DNA of 64,000 nt, taken from contig CAWKKW010000005.1 in the NCBI GenBank assembly GCA_963850345.1, forward strand, positions 1,249,350 to 1,313,349, in the 5' to 3' direction. This stretch comes from CAWKKW01 sp963850345. Its GTDB lineage: Bacteria > Acidobacteriota > Terriglobia > Terriglobales > Acidobacteriaceae. A model generated the notes under the pieces. The model was not told the origin of the DNA. It was given only the letters and a program-made list of their open reading frames with translations, and ran no database searches. Shown in pieces: positions 1 to 8,823 of the stretch. Both the position numbers and the translations under genes were made by a program. How positions within the stretch are numbered: the stretch's first letter is position 1; every line of letters begins with the position of its first letter.

Positions 1-19
1 CCTTCTTCTCTTCGCTCAT
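1..19 (-). CDS. N-terminus of a leftward gene cut by the window edge
   Basis: Only six codons are visible, reading MSEEKK on the minus strand. The start is supported by a strong ribosome binding site (GGAGG) about 8 bases upstream of the ATG at 19. The gene runs divergently from rnhB. Nothing can be said about its product. Confidence 0.4.
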
Positions 20-175
20 CCTGTCGCCTCCAGTCCTTAGGATGAATGCGGCTCGCCCGGAGATTGCTGGAGCGGAGTCTGCCGCGTCTCCCAGCTTTCC
101 CCCGAGGGAACTGCTATTTCAGGACAGATTTCCACCGCTCTGCAGGCCGGCGTGGCGGGTTACACTTTGGGGAAG

Positions 176-904
176 ATGTCTTCCATCAAAAGCATTCCGG
201 CGCCGGAGATTTTCGGCGATGAGATCGTGCGGGAGGTCTCCGCGGCGACTCGCAAGCTGCGTATGCTGCGTTCCCTGGTCTGCGGCGGCAAGTATGAACG
301 CGCGGCCAGAACCGAGGGTGCGATGGCGATTGCCGGGGTCGATGAGGTCGGGCGAGGGTCCCTGTTCGGGCCGGTGGTGGCGGCAGCGGTGATTCTGCCC
401 GAGAACTGTCGCATTTTGGGGCTGCGCGACTCCAAACAACTGTTACCAGAGGATCGCCAGCGGCTCGCCGCGATCGTGCGGCGTAAGGCCATTGCGATTG
501 CCATTGAAGAGGTGGACGCCGCGACCATTGATCGTGTGAATATTTACCAGGCGACCAGGCTGGCGATGAAGGCGGCGGTTCTTAGGCTGGCGCCTGCGCC
601 GGACCATCTATTGATCGATGCCATGCGGCTGGATCTGGAGTGCCGCCAGACCAGCATCATCTACGGCGATTCGCTGAGCATCTCGATCGCAGCTGCCTCA
701 GTAGTGGCCAAGGTGTATCGCGATCGACGCATGTGCGAACTCGATCAGGAGTTTCCGCAGTATGGTCTCGCATCTCATAAGGGGTACAGCACACCCGAAC
801 ACCTGGCGGCGCTGCTGAAACATGGCCCCTGCGCGCTGCACCGGAAGTCGTTTCGTCCCGTGGCGCAATCATCACTGCCTTGGGATGATTTTCTGTCCTG
901 CTAA
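176..904 (+). CDS. rnhB: Ribonuclease HII
   Basis: Cleaves the RNA strand of RNA-DNA hybrids and removes misincorporated ribonucleotides in the cytoplasm. The frame shows the family core: GVDEVGRGSLFGP, carrying the first Asp-Glu pair, then LLIDAM with a catalytic Asp, then DSLSISIAAASVVAKVYRD with the last conserved Asp. A C-terminal HKGYSTPEH block is also typical. About 242 residues is normal for bacterial RNase HII with a short N-terminal extension of some 45 residues. I chose the ATG at 176, which has a purine-rich GGGGAAG just before it, over an in-frame GTG at 152 with no binding site. The next gene starts 24 bases downstream on the same strand, so co-transcription is likely. Confidence 0.93.
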   Translation: MSSIKSIPAPEIFGDEIVREVSAATRKLRMLRSLVCGGKYERAARTEGAMAIAGVDEVGRGSLFGPVVAAAVILPENCRILGLRDSKQLLPEDRQRLAAIVRRKAIAIAIEEVDAATIDRVNIYQATRLAMKAAVLRLAPAPDHLLIDAMRLDLECRQTSIIYGDSLSISIAAASVVAKVYRDRRMCELDQEFPQYGLASHKGYSTPEHLAALLKHGPCALHRKSFRPVAQSSLPWDDFLSC

Positions 905-928
905 GTTCAGCTGTGCAAGGAGAGTTCT

Positions 929-1687
929 TTGGCCTATCGGCTGATGTGCCTGACTGCGCATCCGGATGATGAAAGTGGCGCATTCGCGGGAGCGCTGTTG
1001 ACGGCGCATGCGAGAGACGCCGAGACCAGCGTGATCTGCCTGACGGAAGGCCAGGCGGCCACGTTTCGCGGGACTGCACGAACCGCCCAGGAGCTGGCCG
1101 ACTTCCGTCGCGCCGAGTTTCACGCCGCCTGCAAAGTGCTGAACGTGACCTACGGCGAGGTGCTCGAGTATCCAGACGGCGAACTGCGCCGCCAGAGTTT
1201 CTACGATCTGGCCGGCGTGCTGGTACGCAAGATTCGCGAGCGAAGGCCGCAGGTGGTGTTGACCTTTGGCGGAGATGGCGGGGTCAACCTGCACCGCGAT
1301 CACACCATGATTTCCCTGCTGGCGACTGCGGCGTTTCATTGGGCAGGAAAGCAGAACGCCTATGACGAACAGATCGCCGAGGGCCTCCAGCCCTACGCAC
1401 CGCAGAAGCTCTACTACTCCTCTCCGCCGTTTCTAATCACGCGCTCGTCCGAGGACGAAGGCCGCATCGCACAGGTACCTTATTCCTTGAGCGTGGACAT
1501 GGCTGAGTGGAAGGATCGCAAGCTGGAGGCGTTCCTGCAGCACTCTACTCAGCGTGAGGTGCTGGAGCGAGTGCGCGAGGTTTTCGACCGTCACGCCGAT
1601 ATTGAACGCTACCTGCTGGTCGCGTCGAGAGCCGGCGGCAAGGCGGAAGAGGATCGGGATATCTTTCAAGGCGTGATCGAAGACTGA
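929..1687 (+). CDS. LmbE-like zinc deacetylase (PIG-L family)
   Basis: Belongs to the PIG-L/LmbE family of Zn-dependent N-deacetylases acting on N-acetylglucosaminyl compounds, including BshB of bacillithiol synthesis. The signature AHPDDE stands at residues 10-15 (His, Asp and Asp as metal/catalytic residues), and a second metal motif, NLHRDH, lies near residue 114. The TTG start at 929 is preceded by AAGGAGAG, which decides it. Length 252 is usual. It follows rnhB by 24 bases. No bshA or bshC is visible in the window, so a bacillithiol role is only a possibility; substrate unknown. Confidence 0.85.
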   Translation: MAYRLMCLTAHPDDESGAFAGALLTAHARDAETSVICLTEGQAATFRGTARTAQELADFRRAEFHAACKVLNVTYGEVLEYPDGELRRQSFYDLAGVLVRKIRERRPQVVLTFGGDGGVNLHRDHTMISLLATAAFHWAGKQNAYDEQIAEGLQPYAPQKLYYSSPPFLITRSSEDEGRIAQVPYSLSVDMAEWKDRKLEAFLQHSTQREVLERVREVFDRHADIERYLLVASRAGGKAEEDRDIFQGVIED

Positions 1688-2233
1688 GTTCGCCATTTGT
1701 AACAACTGGCGACTGCTATCGAATTAGCAGGGCTAAGAACACTCGCTGGAGAGTCCGAGGACAGGAAAGTGGCGGTCTGGCATCCGCAACTCTTCCTGTG
1801 AGAGAAGTAAGGCCCGACAAGCTCAACACAGCTGGAATTCGGGAGACCCGGGGATGAGTGCAGTCACAGTGTCCATCGACCTGCGCGGGATCGATGCGGG
1901 TGCGGCCGACTGATCTCCTACGAGTTGCTTGCGATCACGTTGTTTGTCTCTGCAAGACCTGCCCGCCGATCAGCATGGCTTGCATCCGAGCGAGCGCTTC
2001 CTCTTCGCCGCGTCACCCATCCAGAGAAGAAGTACCCCTGCGAAACTCCAGACCACCCGGCGGCCTGGAGCACATCAGACACCTACAGGGTTTGGCAGAC
2101 TGCGACACGGCTGGACAGAGGGCTGCGCGGCCATCAACTCGGGAATGGGAACACTCTTGCTCATCTCCTGTACATTGGGTTCGACCGAGCGAACGGAAGT
2201 TTTACCCCAGATCGATTTGGAAGCGAGCGACGA
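1688..2233. other. Intergenic stretch with a run of hairpins
   Basis: No convincing gene. The first 110 bases hold three clear inverted repeats: TCGCCA/TGGCGA at 1690-1712, CTGCTA/TAGCAG at 1713-1730, and ACAGGAA/TTCCTGT at 1761-1799 enclosing an inner GCGG/CCGC stem. None is followed by a T-run, so they are not classic terminators. An open frame continues upstream of the aminotransferase from 1925, but its composition does not look like protein and it has no binding site. The stretch may be a structured leader RNA of the aminotransferase. Confidence 0.4.
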
Positions 2234-3412
2234 ATGGCGACGAAAAAACATGCACTGCGGGTTGCGAAGCGGCTGGACGAAGTTGGTTTCTCCGACATTG
2301 TGCAGATCCGAAACAAAGTCATGGAGCTGCGTGAGTCGGGAACGACGGTCCATGCCTTCCATGGCGGCGAGCCATTCTTTCCGACGCCGGATAATGTGAA
2401 GTACGCGATGATTCGGGCGCTGGTCGAGGACAAGACACTCTACGCGCCCTCCTCCGGGATTTTGCCGCTACGGCAGGCGCTCTCGCGCAAGCTGAAGGAG
2501 AGGAACCAACTCAACTTCGCCGCAGAAGAGGTGGTCATTACCAGCGGCGGGGCGCATGCGCTGTTCGCTGCTTTTCAGACGGTGCTTGATCCGGGCGACG
2601 ATGTGCTGCTGTTCTCGCCTTACTGGACGCCGATTCGGGACATGATTACGGCGGCGCAGGCGAGGCCTTTGCTGGTGCCGACGGCCAGTGCGCGACGGAA
2701 TGGCATGACGAAGACGTTGGAGCAGTTCTCCACCTCGCACACGCGCGCGATCTACTACAACACGCCGCAGAATCCGACCGGATTGGTGTTCAGCCGTGCT
2801 GAGGCCGAAGAGGTTGCCGCCTTCGCCCGCAAGCACCACCTGGTTGTGTTTGCCGATGAGGCGTATGAAGACCTGGTGTACGAGGGAGAGCATGTGTCCA
2901 TCGCTTCGTTGCCCGGCATGGCGGATCGCACCATCTCGAGCTTCACGTTCTCGAAGAGTTATGGGATGACCGGATGGCGGATCGGCTACGTGGCCGCTCA
3001 CGAACCATTTCTATCCGGCCTGCGCAAGATGGTTCTCTACTCCACCAATGGGGTGTCGACGCCGACGCAGTGGGCCGCACTGGAAGCGCTCTCTATGCCG
3101 GTGTCGATGCTGGCCCAGCGGCGGGAGCAATATCGCGAACGCCGCGATCTGCTGGTAAGCGGGCTGAAGGAACTGGGTTTCGAGTGCGAGATTCCGCAGG
3201 GCGCGTTCTATGCCTTCCCGCGCGCCGATGTGATTGCCAGGGAGAGCCGCAAGGCGGCGGCAACGCTCCTCGAACAGGCCCACGTAGCGACCATTCCCGG
3301 CGTGGTATTCGGGGCTCAGGGCGAGGGACATCTGCGCTTTGGATATGCAACCTCGACGGACGCAATTCGCGCAGGTCTCGGGGCTTTGAAGGAGTTTCGT
3401 GCCAAGGGTTAG
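2234..3412 (+). CDS. Pyridoxal-phosphate aminotransferase, class I/II
   Basis: Fold type I aminotransferase, 392 residues, most like the aspartate/aromatic aminotransferase group. Visible landmarks are the NTPQNPTG motif (substrate/PLP-contacting Asn and Pro), the FADEAYEDL block with the PLP-binding Asp and Tyr, and SFTFSKSYGMTGWRIGY with the Schiff-base lysine. The C-terminal LRFGYATS carries the carboxylate-binding Arg. I start at the ATG at 2234 (MATKKHAL), which fits the family N-terminus; a longer in-frame extension upstream looks non-coding. Substrate cannot be fixed from sequence alone. It stands alone, with a structured 0.5 kb leader before it and a convergent gene after it. Confidence 0.9.
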   Translation: MATKKHALRVAKRLDEVGFSDIVQIRNKVMELRESGTTVHAFHGGEPFFPTPDNVKYAMIRALVEDKTLYAPSSGILPLRQALSRKLKERNQLNFAAEEVVITSGGAHALFAAFQTVLDPGDDVLLFSPYWTPIRDMITAAQARPLLVPTASARRNGMTKTLEQFSTSHTRAIYYNTPQNPTGLVFSRAEAEEVAAFARKHHLVVFADEAYEDLVYEGEHVSIASLPGMADRTISSFTFSKSYGMTGWRIGYVAAHEPFLSGLRKMVLYSTNGVSTPTQWAALEALSMPVSMLAQRREQYRERRDLLVSGLKELGFECEIPQGAFYAFPRADVIARESRKAAATLLEQAHVATIPGVVFGAQGEGHLRFGYATSTDAIRAGLGALKEFRAKG

Positions 3413-3426
3413 GGGACGTTCGCTCC

Positions 3427-4656
3427 TCAGCGATTGCGATATGGCGCGATCTGCAAGCCATCGTCGTAGGCTGACTTGAGCAGCATGGCGATTTGCTTGA
3501 GGTGGAGTTGGACCGCATAGATACGAAGCATTTCATGCAGCGGAAAATTGACGCTGGTGTGGCGCGCCTCGGAGACTCGCGCTTCCAGAGCTTGCATTTC
3601 CCTGTCCATGTCGAGCGCGGTGCGGTTCTTCCCGAAGTTCCACCGCTGCACACTTTTCGCCAGCAAGGGAAATCCATGGCCGATGGCGTTGATCAGGTTG
3701 CCCATTTCCGGTTCGTAGCGTTCAGCGAATCGGTCGTCTGCACTCTCCCGCACCGCCAGGTCGAGCGCCAGGATGACCTCGAAGAGAGAGCGGCCCGCGT
3801 CGTAGAAAACGGCCAGACCTTCCAAGCTCGCTTCGCTGCTCGACGGTTCGCTGCGGGCTGACTTGAGCAGGCTTTCGTTGGTACGCAGCAGTTGGTCCAG
3901 AGCTTGTTTCTGCTCAGTCAATTCGGGTGGCAATTCGCTGCGAAAGCCGCGCATGAGCGTATCGAACAGCATTCCCAGTGACGTGAACTCCTGCGCCAGC
4001 CCTTGCTGTAAATGCTGGCGGGCGCGCCGCGGAAGGACAAAGGTGGACACCGCAAGCGCAACCACGATGCCGAGCGCAACCTCGAGGAAACGGTCGGTGG
4101 CGATACGCCAATGGGAGCCATTGCGCTGGACCAGCATCACGATGGTCACTGTGACTCCGGCCAGTCTCGAGCTGTTGCGTAGACCGAAGCCTCCGCAGAT
4201 AAGCACTGCACTCAGGATGGCGAGAGCGAACGCCAGCGGGTGCGGCCCCCAGGGTGAGGCCACAAATCCGATGACCGCCCCGATGGCGGTGCCGATCAGG
4301 CGATCCCGCGAGGCGGTGATGGTCGAACCTACATTCGATTGCAGAACGATGATGGAGCTGATAGCCGACCAGTAGCCTTCATGAAGTCCGAATCGCAGCG
4401 AAATCCAGTAGCAGAAACCCGCCGCCAGCGCTGTCTTCGCCCCTTGAAGCAGCAGGTTGAAGCGGTCCGAGTTGCGGAGGCGAGCGTTCGCCTGAATGAG
4501 CATCTGCAGCATCGTCTGTGTAGAGACTAACGCCACAGTGGAAGGGGTAAAAGCTGAATCGGTATCGTGAATAGCCTGGTCCATGGTTTGCGAGGGCGCT
4601 TTCGATCCACCGCCCAGATACAGTCGACCACGCATTCGCAGCAGGGGAAAGTGCAT
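3427..4656 (-). CDS. FUSC-family inner membrane protein
   Basis: Predicted membrane protein of the fusaric acid resistance (FUSC/aromatic acid exporter) group, 409 residues. The first half has several hydrophobic spans, roughly residues 70-215, including a segment with GYWSAISSIIVLQSN and DRLIGTAIGAVIGF, both typical of the FUSC_2 domain. The second half is soluble and helical. This is a single FUSC repeat, about half the length of YccS-type proteins. No good binding site stands before the ATG at 4656; in-frame Met codons at residues 8 and 25 are alternatives. It converges on the aminotransferase and diverges from the hydroxyacid dehydrogenase. Substrate unknown. Confidence 0.75.
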   Translation of the reverse strand: MHFPLLRMRGRLYLGGGSKAPSQTMDQAIHDTDSAFTPSTVALVSTQTMLQMLIQANARLRNSDRFNLLLQGAKTALAAGFCYWISLRFGLHEGYWSAISSIIVLQSNVGSTITASRDRLIGTAIGAVIGFVASPWGPHPLAFALAILSAVLICGGFGLRNSSRLAGVTVTIVMLVQRNGSHWRIATDRFLEVALGIVVALAVSTFVLPRRARQHLQQGLAQEFTSLGMLFDTLMRGFRSELPPELTEQKQALDQLLRTNESLLKSARSEPSSSEASLEGLAVFYDAGRSLFEVILALDLAVRESADDRFAERYEPEMGNLINAIGHGFPLLAKSVQRWNFGKNRTALDMDREMQALEARVSEARHTSVNFPLHEMLRIYAVQLHLKQIAMLLKSAYDDGLQIAPYRNR

Positions 4657-4725
4657 AGGTCACGGCTCTTTGGCCACGCACCATGTAGCATGGAAGGATT
4701 GAGTTCTCGATCCAAGTGAGGCGGA

Positions 4726-5691
4726 ATGCTACGGGTAGGTGTGCCGGATTGGTCTGAAGAAGAGCTGCTCGCGGCCTTCCCGAGGGAGATCGAACTGATC
4801 CGGATTCCTGCTGAGCCGGCGACCGAAATCACAATTGAATTCTGGATTCCACCTGTGTATCCCAAGGCGGCCGCAAAGGTCGTTCCTCACCTGGATGGCG
4901 TGGCGGTGGCACAATCCTTGTTGGCAGGAGTGGACTGGCTGCTCAGGATGGTTCCTGAAAATGTAACTGTCTGTGATGCACAAGGCGTGCACAACGTCGC
5001 GACGGCGGAATGGGTAGTAGGAGCGATCTTTGCTGCGCTCAAGAACTTCCCTCTCTACACCCAACTCCAGATGGCAGAGAGTTGGTACCGTCGCAAGGAA
5101 GCGGACGAGGCGTACCGTGCTATGCAGCGGATCGAAAAGATCTCCAATCCTCCCGTGCTGGTCGAGGAGGTCGCCGGCAAGACGGTGATGATTGTCGGCT
5201 ACGGTTCCATCGGGCGCTCGATTGAAGAGCGGCTGGCGCCGTTTGGAGTGAACTTCGTGCGCGTTGCCCGCTCCGTGCGGCCCGGAATCGAGCCGGTGGA
5301 GAAACTGCGCAGCCTGTTGCCGCTGGCGGACATCGTTTTGCTGATCGTGCCTCTGACTGCGGAGACCGAAAAGATGATGGGTGCGGCAGAGCTTGCCGAG
5401 ATGAAGCAAGGTGCGCTGCTGGTCAATGCCGCGCGCGGTCCGGTAGTCGATTCGGAATCGCTGCTGGCAGCGCTGCAGGCAGGGAAGATCAGAGCGGTCG
5501 TGGATGTAACCGATCCAGAGCCTCTACCCGAGGGTCACCCGCTGTGGCGTGCGCCCAACCTGCTGATAACTCCGCATGTGGCCGCGTCGAGTCCACTATT
5601 CATGGCGCGGGCCTTTGCCTTCGCTGCGGAGCAGGTGACTCGTTACTTACACGGGCAACCGCTCAACAACATCGTGCAGGGCGAGTACTAG
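4726..5691 (+). CDS. D-2-hydroxyacid dehydrogenase (NAD(P)-dependent)
   Basis: Member of the D-isomer 2-hydroxyacid dehydrogenase family, which interconverts 2-oxoacids and D-2-hydroxyacids. The dinucleotide-binding Rossmann motif VMIVGYGSIGRSIEE lies near residues 150-165. The catalytic triad Arg, Glu and His of the family can be placed at NAARGPVVD, VTDPEPLPEGHPLW and ITPHVAA. Length 321 is standard. It lies tail to tail with the FAD/Fe-S dehydrogenase (15 bases apart), and the next gene on is a carboxylate symporter. That context suggests lactate, glycolate or a related hydroxyacid, but substrate specificity is inferred. Confidence 0.88.
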   Translation: MLRVGVPDWSEEELLAAFPREIELIRIPAEPATEITIEFWIPPVYPKAAAKVVPHLDGVAVAQSLLAGVDWLLRMVPENVTVCDAQGVHNVATAEWVVGAIFAALKNFPLYTQLQMAESWYRRKEADEAYRAMQRIEKISNPPVLVEEVAGKTVMIVGYGSIGRSIEERLAPFGVNFVRVARSVRPGIEPVEKLRSLLPLADIVLLIVPLTAETEKMMGAAELAEMKQGALLVNAARGPVVDSESLLAALQAGKIRAVVDVTDPEPLPEGHPLWRAPNLLITPHVAASSPLFMARAFAFAAEQVTRYLHGQPLNNIVQGEY

Positions 5692-5706
5692 AGCGGTGCG
5701 TAAGTG

Positions 5707-8652
5707 CTAGACGCGACCACCGCAGATCACTTCGGCGAAATGGACGGCACGACGCGGCGAGTTCTGCGCGATCTGTTCGCGGCAGCTAAAGCCGTCGCTC
5801 ACCAGCAGCGTGTCAGCGGCTGCCTGGCGCACGGCTGGCAATAGCACGCGTTCGCCGAGAGCCTGCGAGACCTCAAACTTCTCTTTCTCGAAGCCGAAGG
5901 GTCCGGCCATGCCGCAGCAACCCGAGTCCAGCACCTGAACGTCCGCACCCGTAGCGGTGAGGATCGACACTTCGGCGGTCATCTTCATCATTGTCTTGTG
6001 GTGGCAGTGGCCGTGGAGCAAGATTTTTCTTCCCGGCAACTGCGGCGGCCGGTAATCCGGAACGCGGCGGACGAGGAATTCACTGAGCAGGAAAGTTTGA
6101 TTGCAGAGGCGGTGGGCGCGCTCGTTATGCGGAAGCAGATTGATCAGCTCATCGCGGAAGACGCTGGCGCAACTGGGCTCCAGAATCACGAAGGGCATCC
6201 CGGCATCGATCTGAGGCGCGAGTCGATCAAGAATGGTTTCGAGATAGCGGCGCGCTTCCTTTAAGAATCCAAAGTCATAGAGCGGACGACCGCAGCAGAT
6301 ATGTTCTCGCGGCGTTTGCACGCGGAATCCTGCGGTGGTGAGAACGTTTTGGGCCGCGGTCAGGCTGCTCGGGTGGAAGTAGTTATTCCAGGTATCCGGC
6401 CACAGGAGCACAGAAGGCAATGCAGCAGTCGACGGGTCGCTCCGACGCGGTAAACCGCTTTGAAAGCTGCGCGGCGCGAAGGCGGGCAAGGTCCGCGCCG
6501 GCGCAACACCGGCGATCGACTTGATGAGATCGCACAGGCCCGGGGCCTGCATGGACAGATTCGCGAGGCGCGGCGTGATGCCGGGAATCGCCGAGGCCAT
6601 CGAAGCCCAGCGATCCATGAATCCGAAGAGGTAGTCGCGCAGCGGATGCCGGCGATCTTCGTAGTAGTGCGATAGAAACTCGGACTTATAAGTCGCGATA
6701 TCTACGTTGACCGGGCACTCCGTCTTGCACGCCTTGCAGGAGAGGCAGAGGTCGAGTGCCTCGCGCACCTCTTCGCTCTTCCAGCCGCCGGTGAGCACGT
6801 CGCCTTCGAGCATCTCCCACAACAGGTGAGCGCGTCCGCGGGTGGAGTGTTTCTCCTCGCGAGTCACCATGTAGCTGGGACACATGGTGCCAGTTTCCTG
6901 TTTGCGGCAGGCGCCCACGCCCACGCAGCGCAATGTCGCGCGAGCCATAGATCCGCGGTCGGCGGGAAATTGAAAATGCGTTTCGGTTGGCCGCTCTTTG
7001 TATCCCGCACCGAGGCGAAGGTTCTCAGCGGGATCGTAGACGGCGCCCGGATCAATGAGCTTGCCGGGATTCATGCGGTTCTCAGGATCCCAGAGCGCCT
7101 TGAATTCGCGGAAGGCCTGCATCAACTCCGGACCAAACATTTTCGGCAGCAGCGAGGCGCGCGCCTGACCGTCGCCGTGTTCGCCGGAGAGAGAGCCGCC
7201 ATGATCGAGAACGATATCTGCCGCGCGTTCGATGAACTCACGAAATTTGCGAATGCCTGGTTCGCTCTCCAGATCGAAGTTGATGCGGAGATGCACACAA
7301 CCCTGACCGAAGTGCCCGTACATCGGGCTGCGATATCCGAACTCGGTCATAAGCCGGTCGATGTCGCGCAGGTAGGAGCCCAGCTTCGACGGAGGTACGG
7401 CAGCATCTTCCCAGCCCTCCCAACCTTCCGGCTCGCCGGGAACGAAGACCGTCGCGCCGAGTGCGGATTCACGCACATGCCAGACGCGGGACGCTTCGCT
7501 GGGTGTGTAGGTGCGGGCGATCGGCGGATCCGCCATTCCGGCCACGCCGTGCATCATCGCAATTACCTGCGCATCTGCAGCCTCGGGCGACCAATCTCCG
7601 AGTTCAATGAGAAGAAAGCCGCGGCCTTCAGGAAGCAACTGAACGTCGTCGACGGCCAGATGTTTCCTGAGCATGAAGTCAACCAGCATGCCATCGAAAC
7701 CTTCTAGTCCAATCGGCTTGTATTCGAGGATGAAGGGCACCGCGTCGGCGGCAAGAAAGGGGTTCGCGAAGCCCAGCACGATGAGTCGTCGATGCGGAGG
7801 GCTGTCAGCCAACTGAAGGGTGGCGCCTACAATGGTCGCGCAGGTACCTTCGCTACCCACCAGCGCGCGAGCCACATGAAAGCCGTTCTCCGGCAGCAAT
7901 TCGTCGAGGTTGTATCCAGAGACTCGCCGCGGAATACGCGGAAACTTCTGTCGAATCAGCGAAGCGTACTTGTCGCGGATGCGCACCAGCCCGGCATAGA
8001 TCTGGGCACGGCGATCGTTGCCGGCGAGAATGGCCGCGAGTTCCTCATCGCTGGTCGCGCCCACCGTCATGCGGGTTCCGTCGTAGAGCACGATGTCGAG
8101 CGACTCGACGTTATCGACTGTCTTTCCGGCGATCAGCCCGTGGACGCCGCAGGAGTTATTGCCGATCATGCCGCCGAGGGTGCAGCGGCTGTGCGTGGCT
8201 GGGTCGGGTCCGAAGGTGAGGTTGTGAACCTCGGCTGCTTCGCGCAACCGATCGAGTACGATGCCCGGCTCGACCTGCGCGAGTTTGGTCGCAGGGTCGA
8301 GAGCAGCAATGGAGCGCATGTACTTGGAGAAATCGAGCACGACCGCAACATTGCAACCCTGTCCCGCAAGGCTGGTGCCCGCACCGCGAGCCAAGACCGG
8401 CGCTTCGAATTCGCGGCAGGCTGCGAGTGCAGCTTCAACATCCGCAGCATCACGCGGAACCACAAGACCGATGGGGACCTGGCGGTAATTGGAAGAGTCG
8501 GTCGCGTAGAGAGCGCGCGCGGATGGATCAAATCGGACCTCTCCGCGAATGGTAGACAGCAGCCGCTGTTCTAGTTCCTGCGAGGCACGAAATCCCTCGT
8601 GCGGGTGCGGACCGGATTGCAGGATTTGGAACGGTGCGGAAGATTCCATCAC
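5707..8652 (-). CDS. FAD-linked and Fe-S D-lactate/glycolate-type dehydrogenase (GlcD-GlcF fusion)
   Basis: Large 981-residue flavo-iron-sulfur protein that would oxidise a 2-hydroxyacid and pass electrons to the membrane quinone pool. The order is: an FAD-binding PCMH domain (about residues 60-240, with LARGAGTSLAGQ), an FAD-oxidase C-terminal domain (about 280-545, with GHFGQGCVHLRIN and SLSGEHGDGQARA), a 4Fe-4S segment (about 600-690, with LCLSCKACKTECP), and two cysteine-rich CCG repeats at the C-terminus (ICCGRPLYD and DSGCCGMAG). This is the same order as in Dld2/Ykg-type and GlcD+GlcF systems, here on one chain. GTG at 8652 or ATG at 8649 are both possible starts. The Na+ symporter gene lies 171 bases upstream on the same strand, so a transport-plus-oxidation unit is likely. 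Confidence 0.9.
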   Translation of the reverse strand: MMESSAPFQILQSGPHPHEGFRASQELEQRLLSTIRGEVRFDPSARALYATDSSNYRQVPIGLVVPRDAADVEAALAACREFEAPVLARGAGTSLAGQGCNVAVVLDFSKYMRSIAALDPATKLAQVEPGIVLDRLREAAEVHNLTFGPDPATHSRCTLGGMIGNNSCGVHGLIAGKTVDNVESLDIVLYDGTRMTVGATSDEELAAILAGNDRRAQIYAGLVRIRDKYASLIRQKFPRIPRRVSGYNLDELLPENGFHVARALVGSEGTCATIVGATLQLADSPPHRRLIVLGFANPFLAADAVPFILEYKPIGLEGFDGMLVDFMLRKHLAVDDVQLLPEGRGFLLIELGDWSPEAADAQVIAMMHGVAGMADPPIARTYTPSEASRVWHVRESALGATVFVPGEPEGWEGWEDAAVPPSKLGSYLRDIDRLMTEFGYRSPMYGHFGQGCVHLRINFDLESEPGIRKFREFIERAADIVLDHGGSLSGEHGDGQARASLLPKMFGPELMQAFREFKALWDPENRMNPGKLIDPGAVYDPAENLRLGAGYKERPTETHFQFPADRGSMARATLRCVGVGACRKQETGTMCPSYMVTREEKHSTRGRAHLLWEMLEGDVLTGGWKSEEVREALDLCLSCKACKTECPVNVDIATYKSEFLSHYYEDRRHPLRDYLFGFMDRWASMASAIPGITPRLANLSMQAPGLCDLIKSIAGVAPARTLPAFAPRSFQSGLPRRSDPSTAALPSVLLWPDTWNNYFHPSSLTAAQNVLTTAGFRVQTPREHICCGRPLYDFGFLKEARRYLETILDRLAPQIDAGMPFVILEPSCASVFRDELINLLPHNERAHRLCNQTFLLSEFLVRRVPDYRPPQLPGRKILLHGHCHHKTMMKMTAEVSILTATGADVQVLDSGCCGMAGPFGFEKEKFEVSQALGERVLLPAVRQAAADTLLVSDGFSCREQIAQNSPRRAVHFAEVICGGRV

Positions 8653-8823
8653 CGAAGAATCCTAGCAGGCAGGGAATGCCGTTGTGGGCCTAAATTTATG
8701 AACGATTTCAAGCAGTGCACTCCGCTGCGTTCCATCAACTTACCCAGAGCGATCTGCGTCCGCTTTGACCTGATTCCTGCATGGAATGGCGCTGCAAGCA
8801 GGACCCTATGTCCTCCCTGGCTG

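Noticed and set aside
1740..1870. Cobalamin riboswitch or RNase P RNA
   Set aside because: Only two short motif-like strings are present; the other boxes (GCCACTG, or GAGGAAAGTCC for RNase P) are missing.
1925..2233. In-frame upstream extension of the aminotransferase
   Set aside because: No ribosome binding site, Arg/Ser-rich content, and the family N-terminus begins at 2234.
6826..7707. Plus-strand open frame opposite the FAD/Fe-S dehydrogenase
   Set aside because: Shadow of a strongly supported gene; no binding site and no domain.
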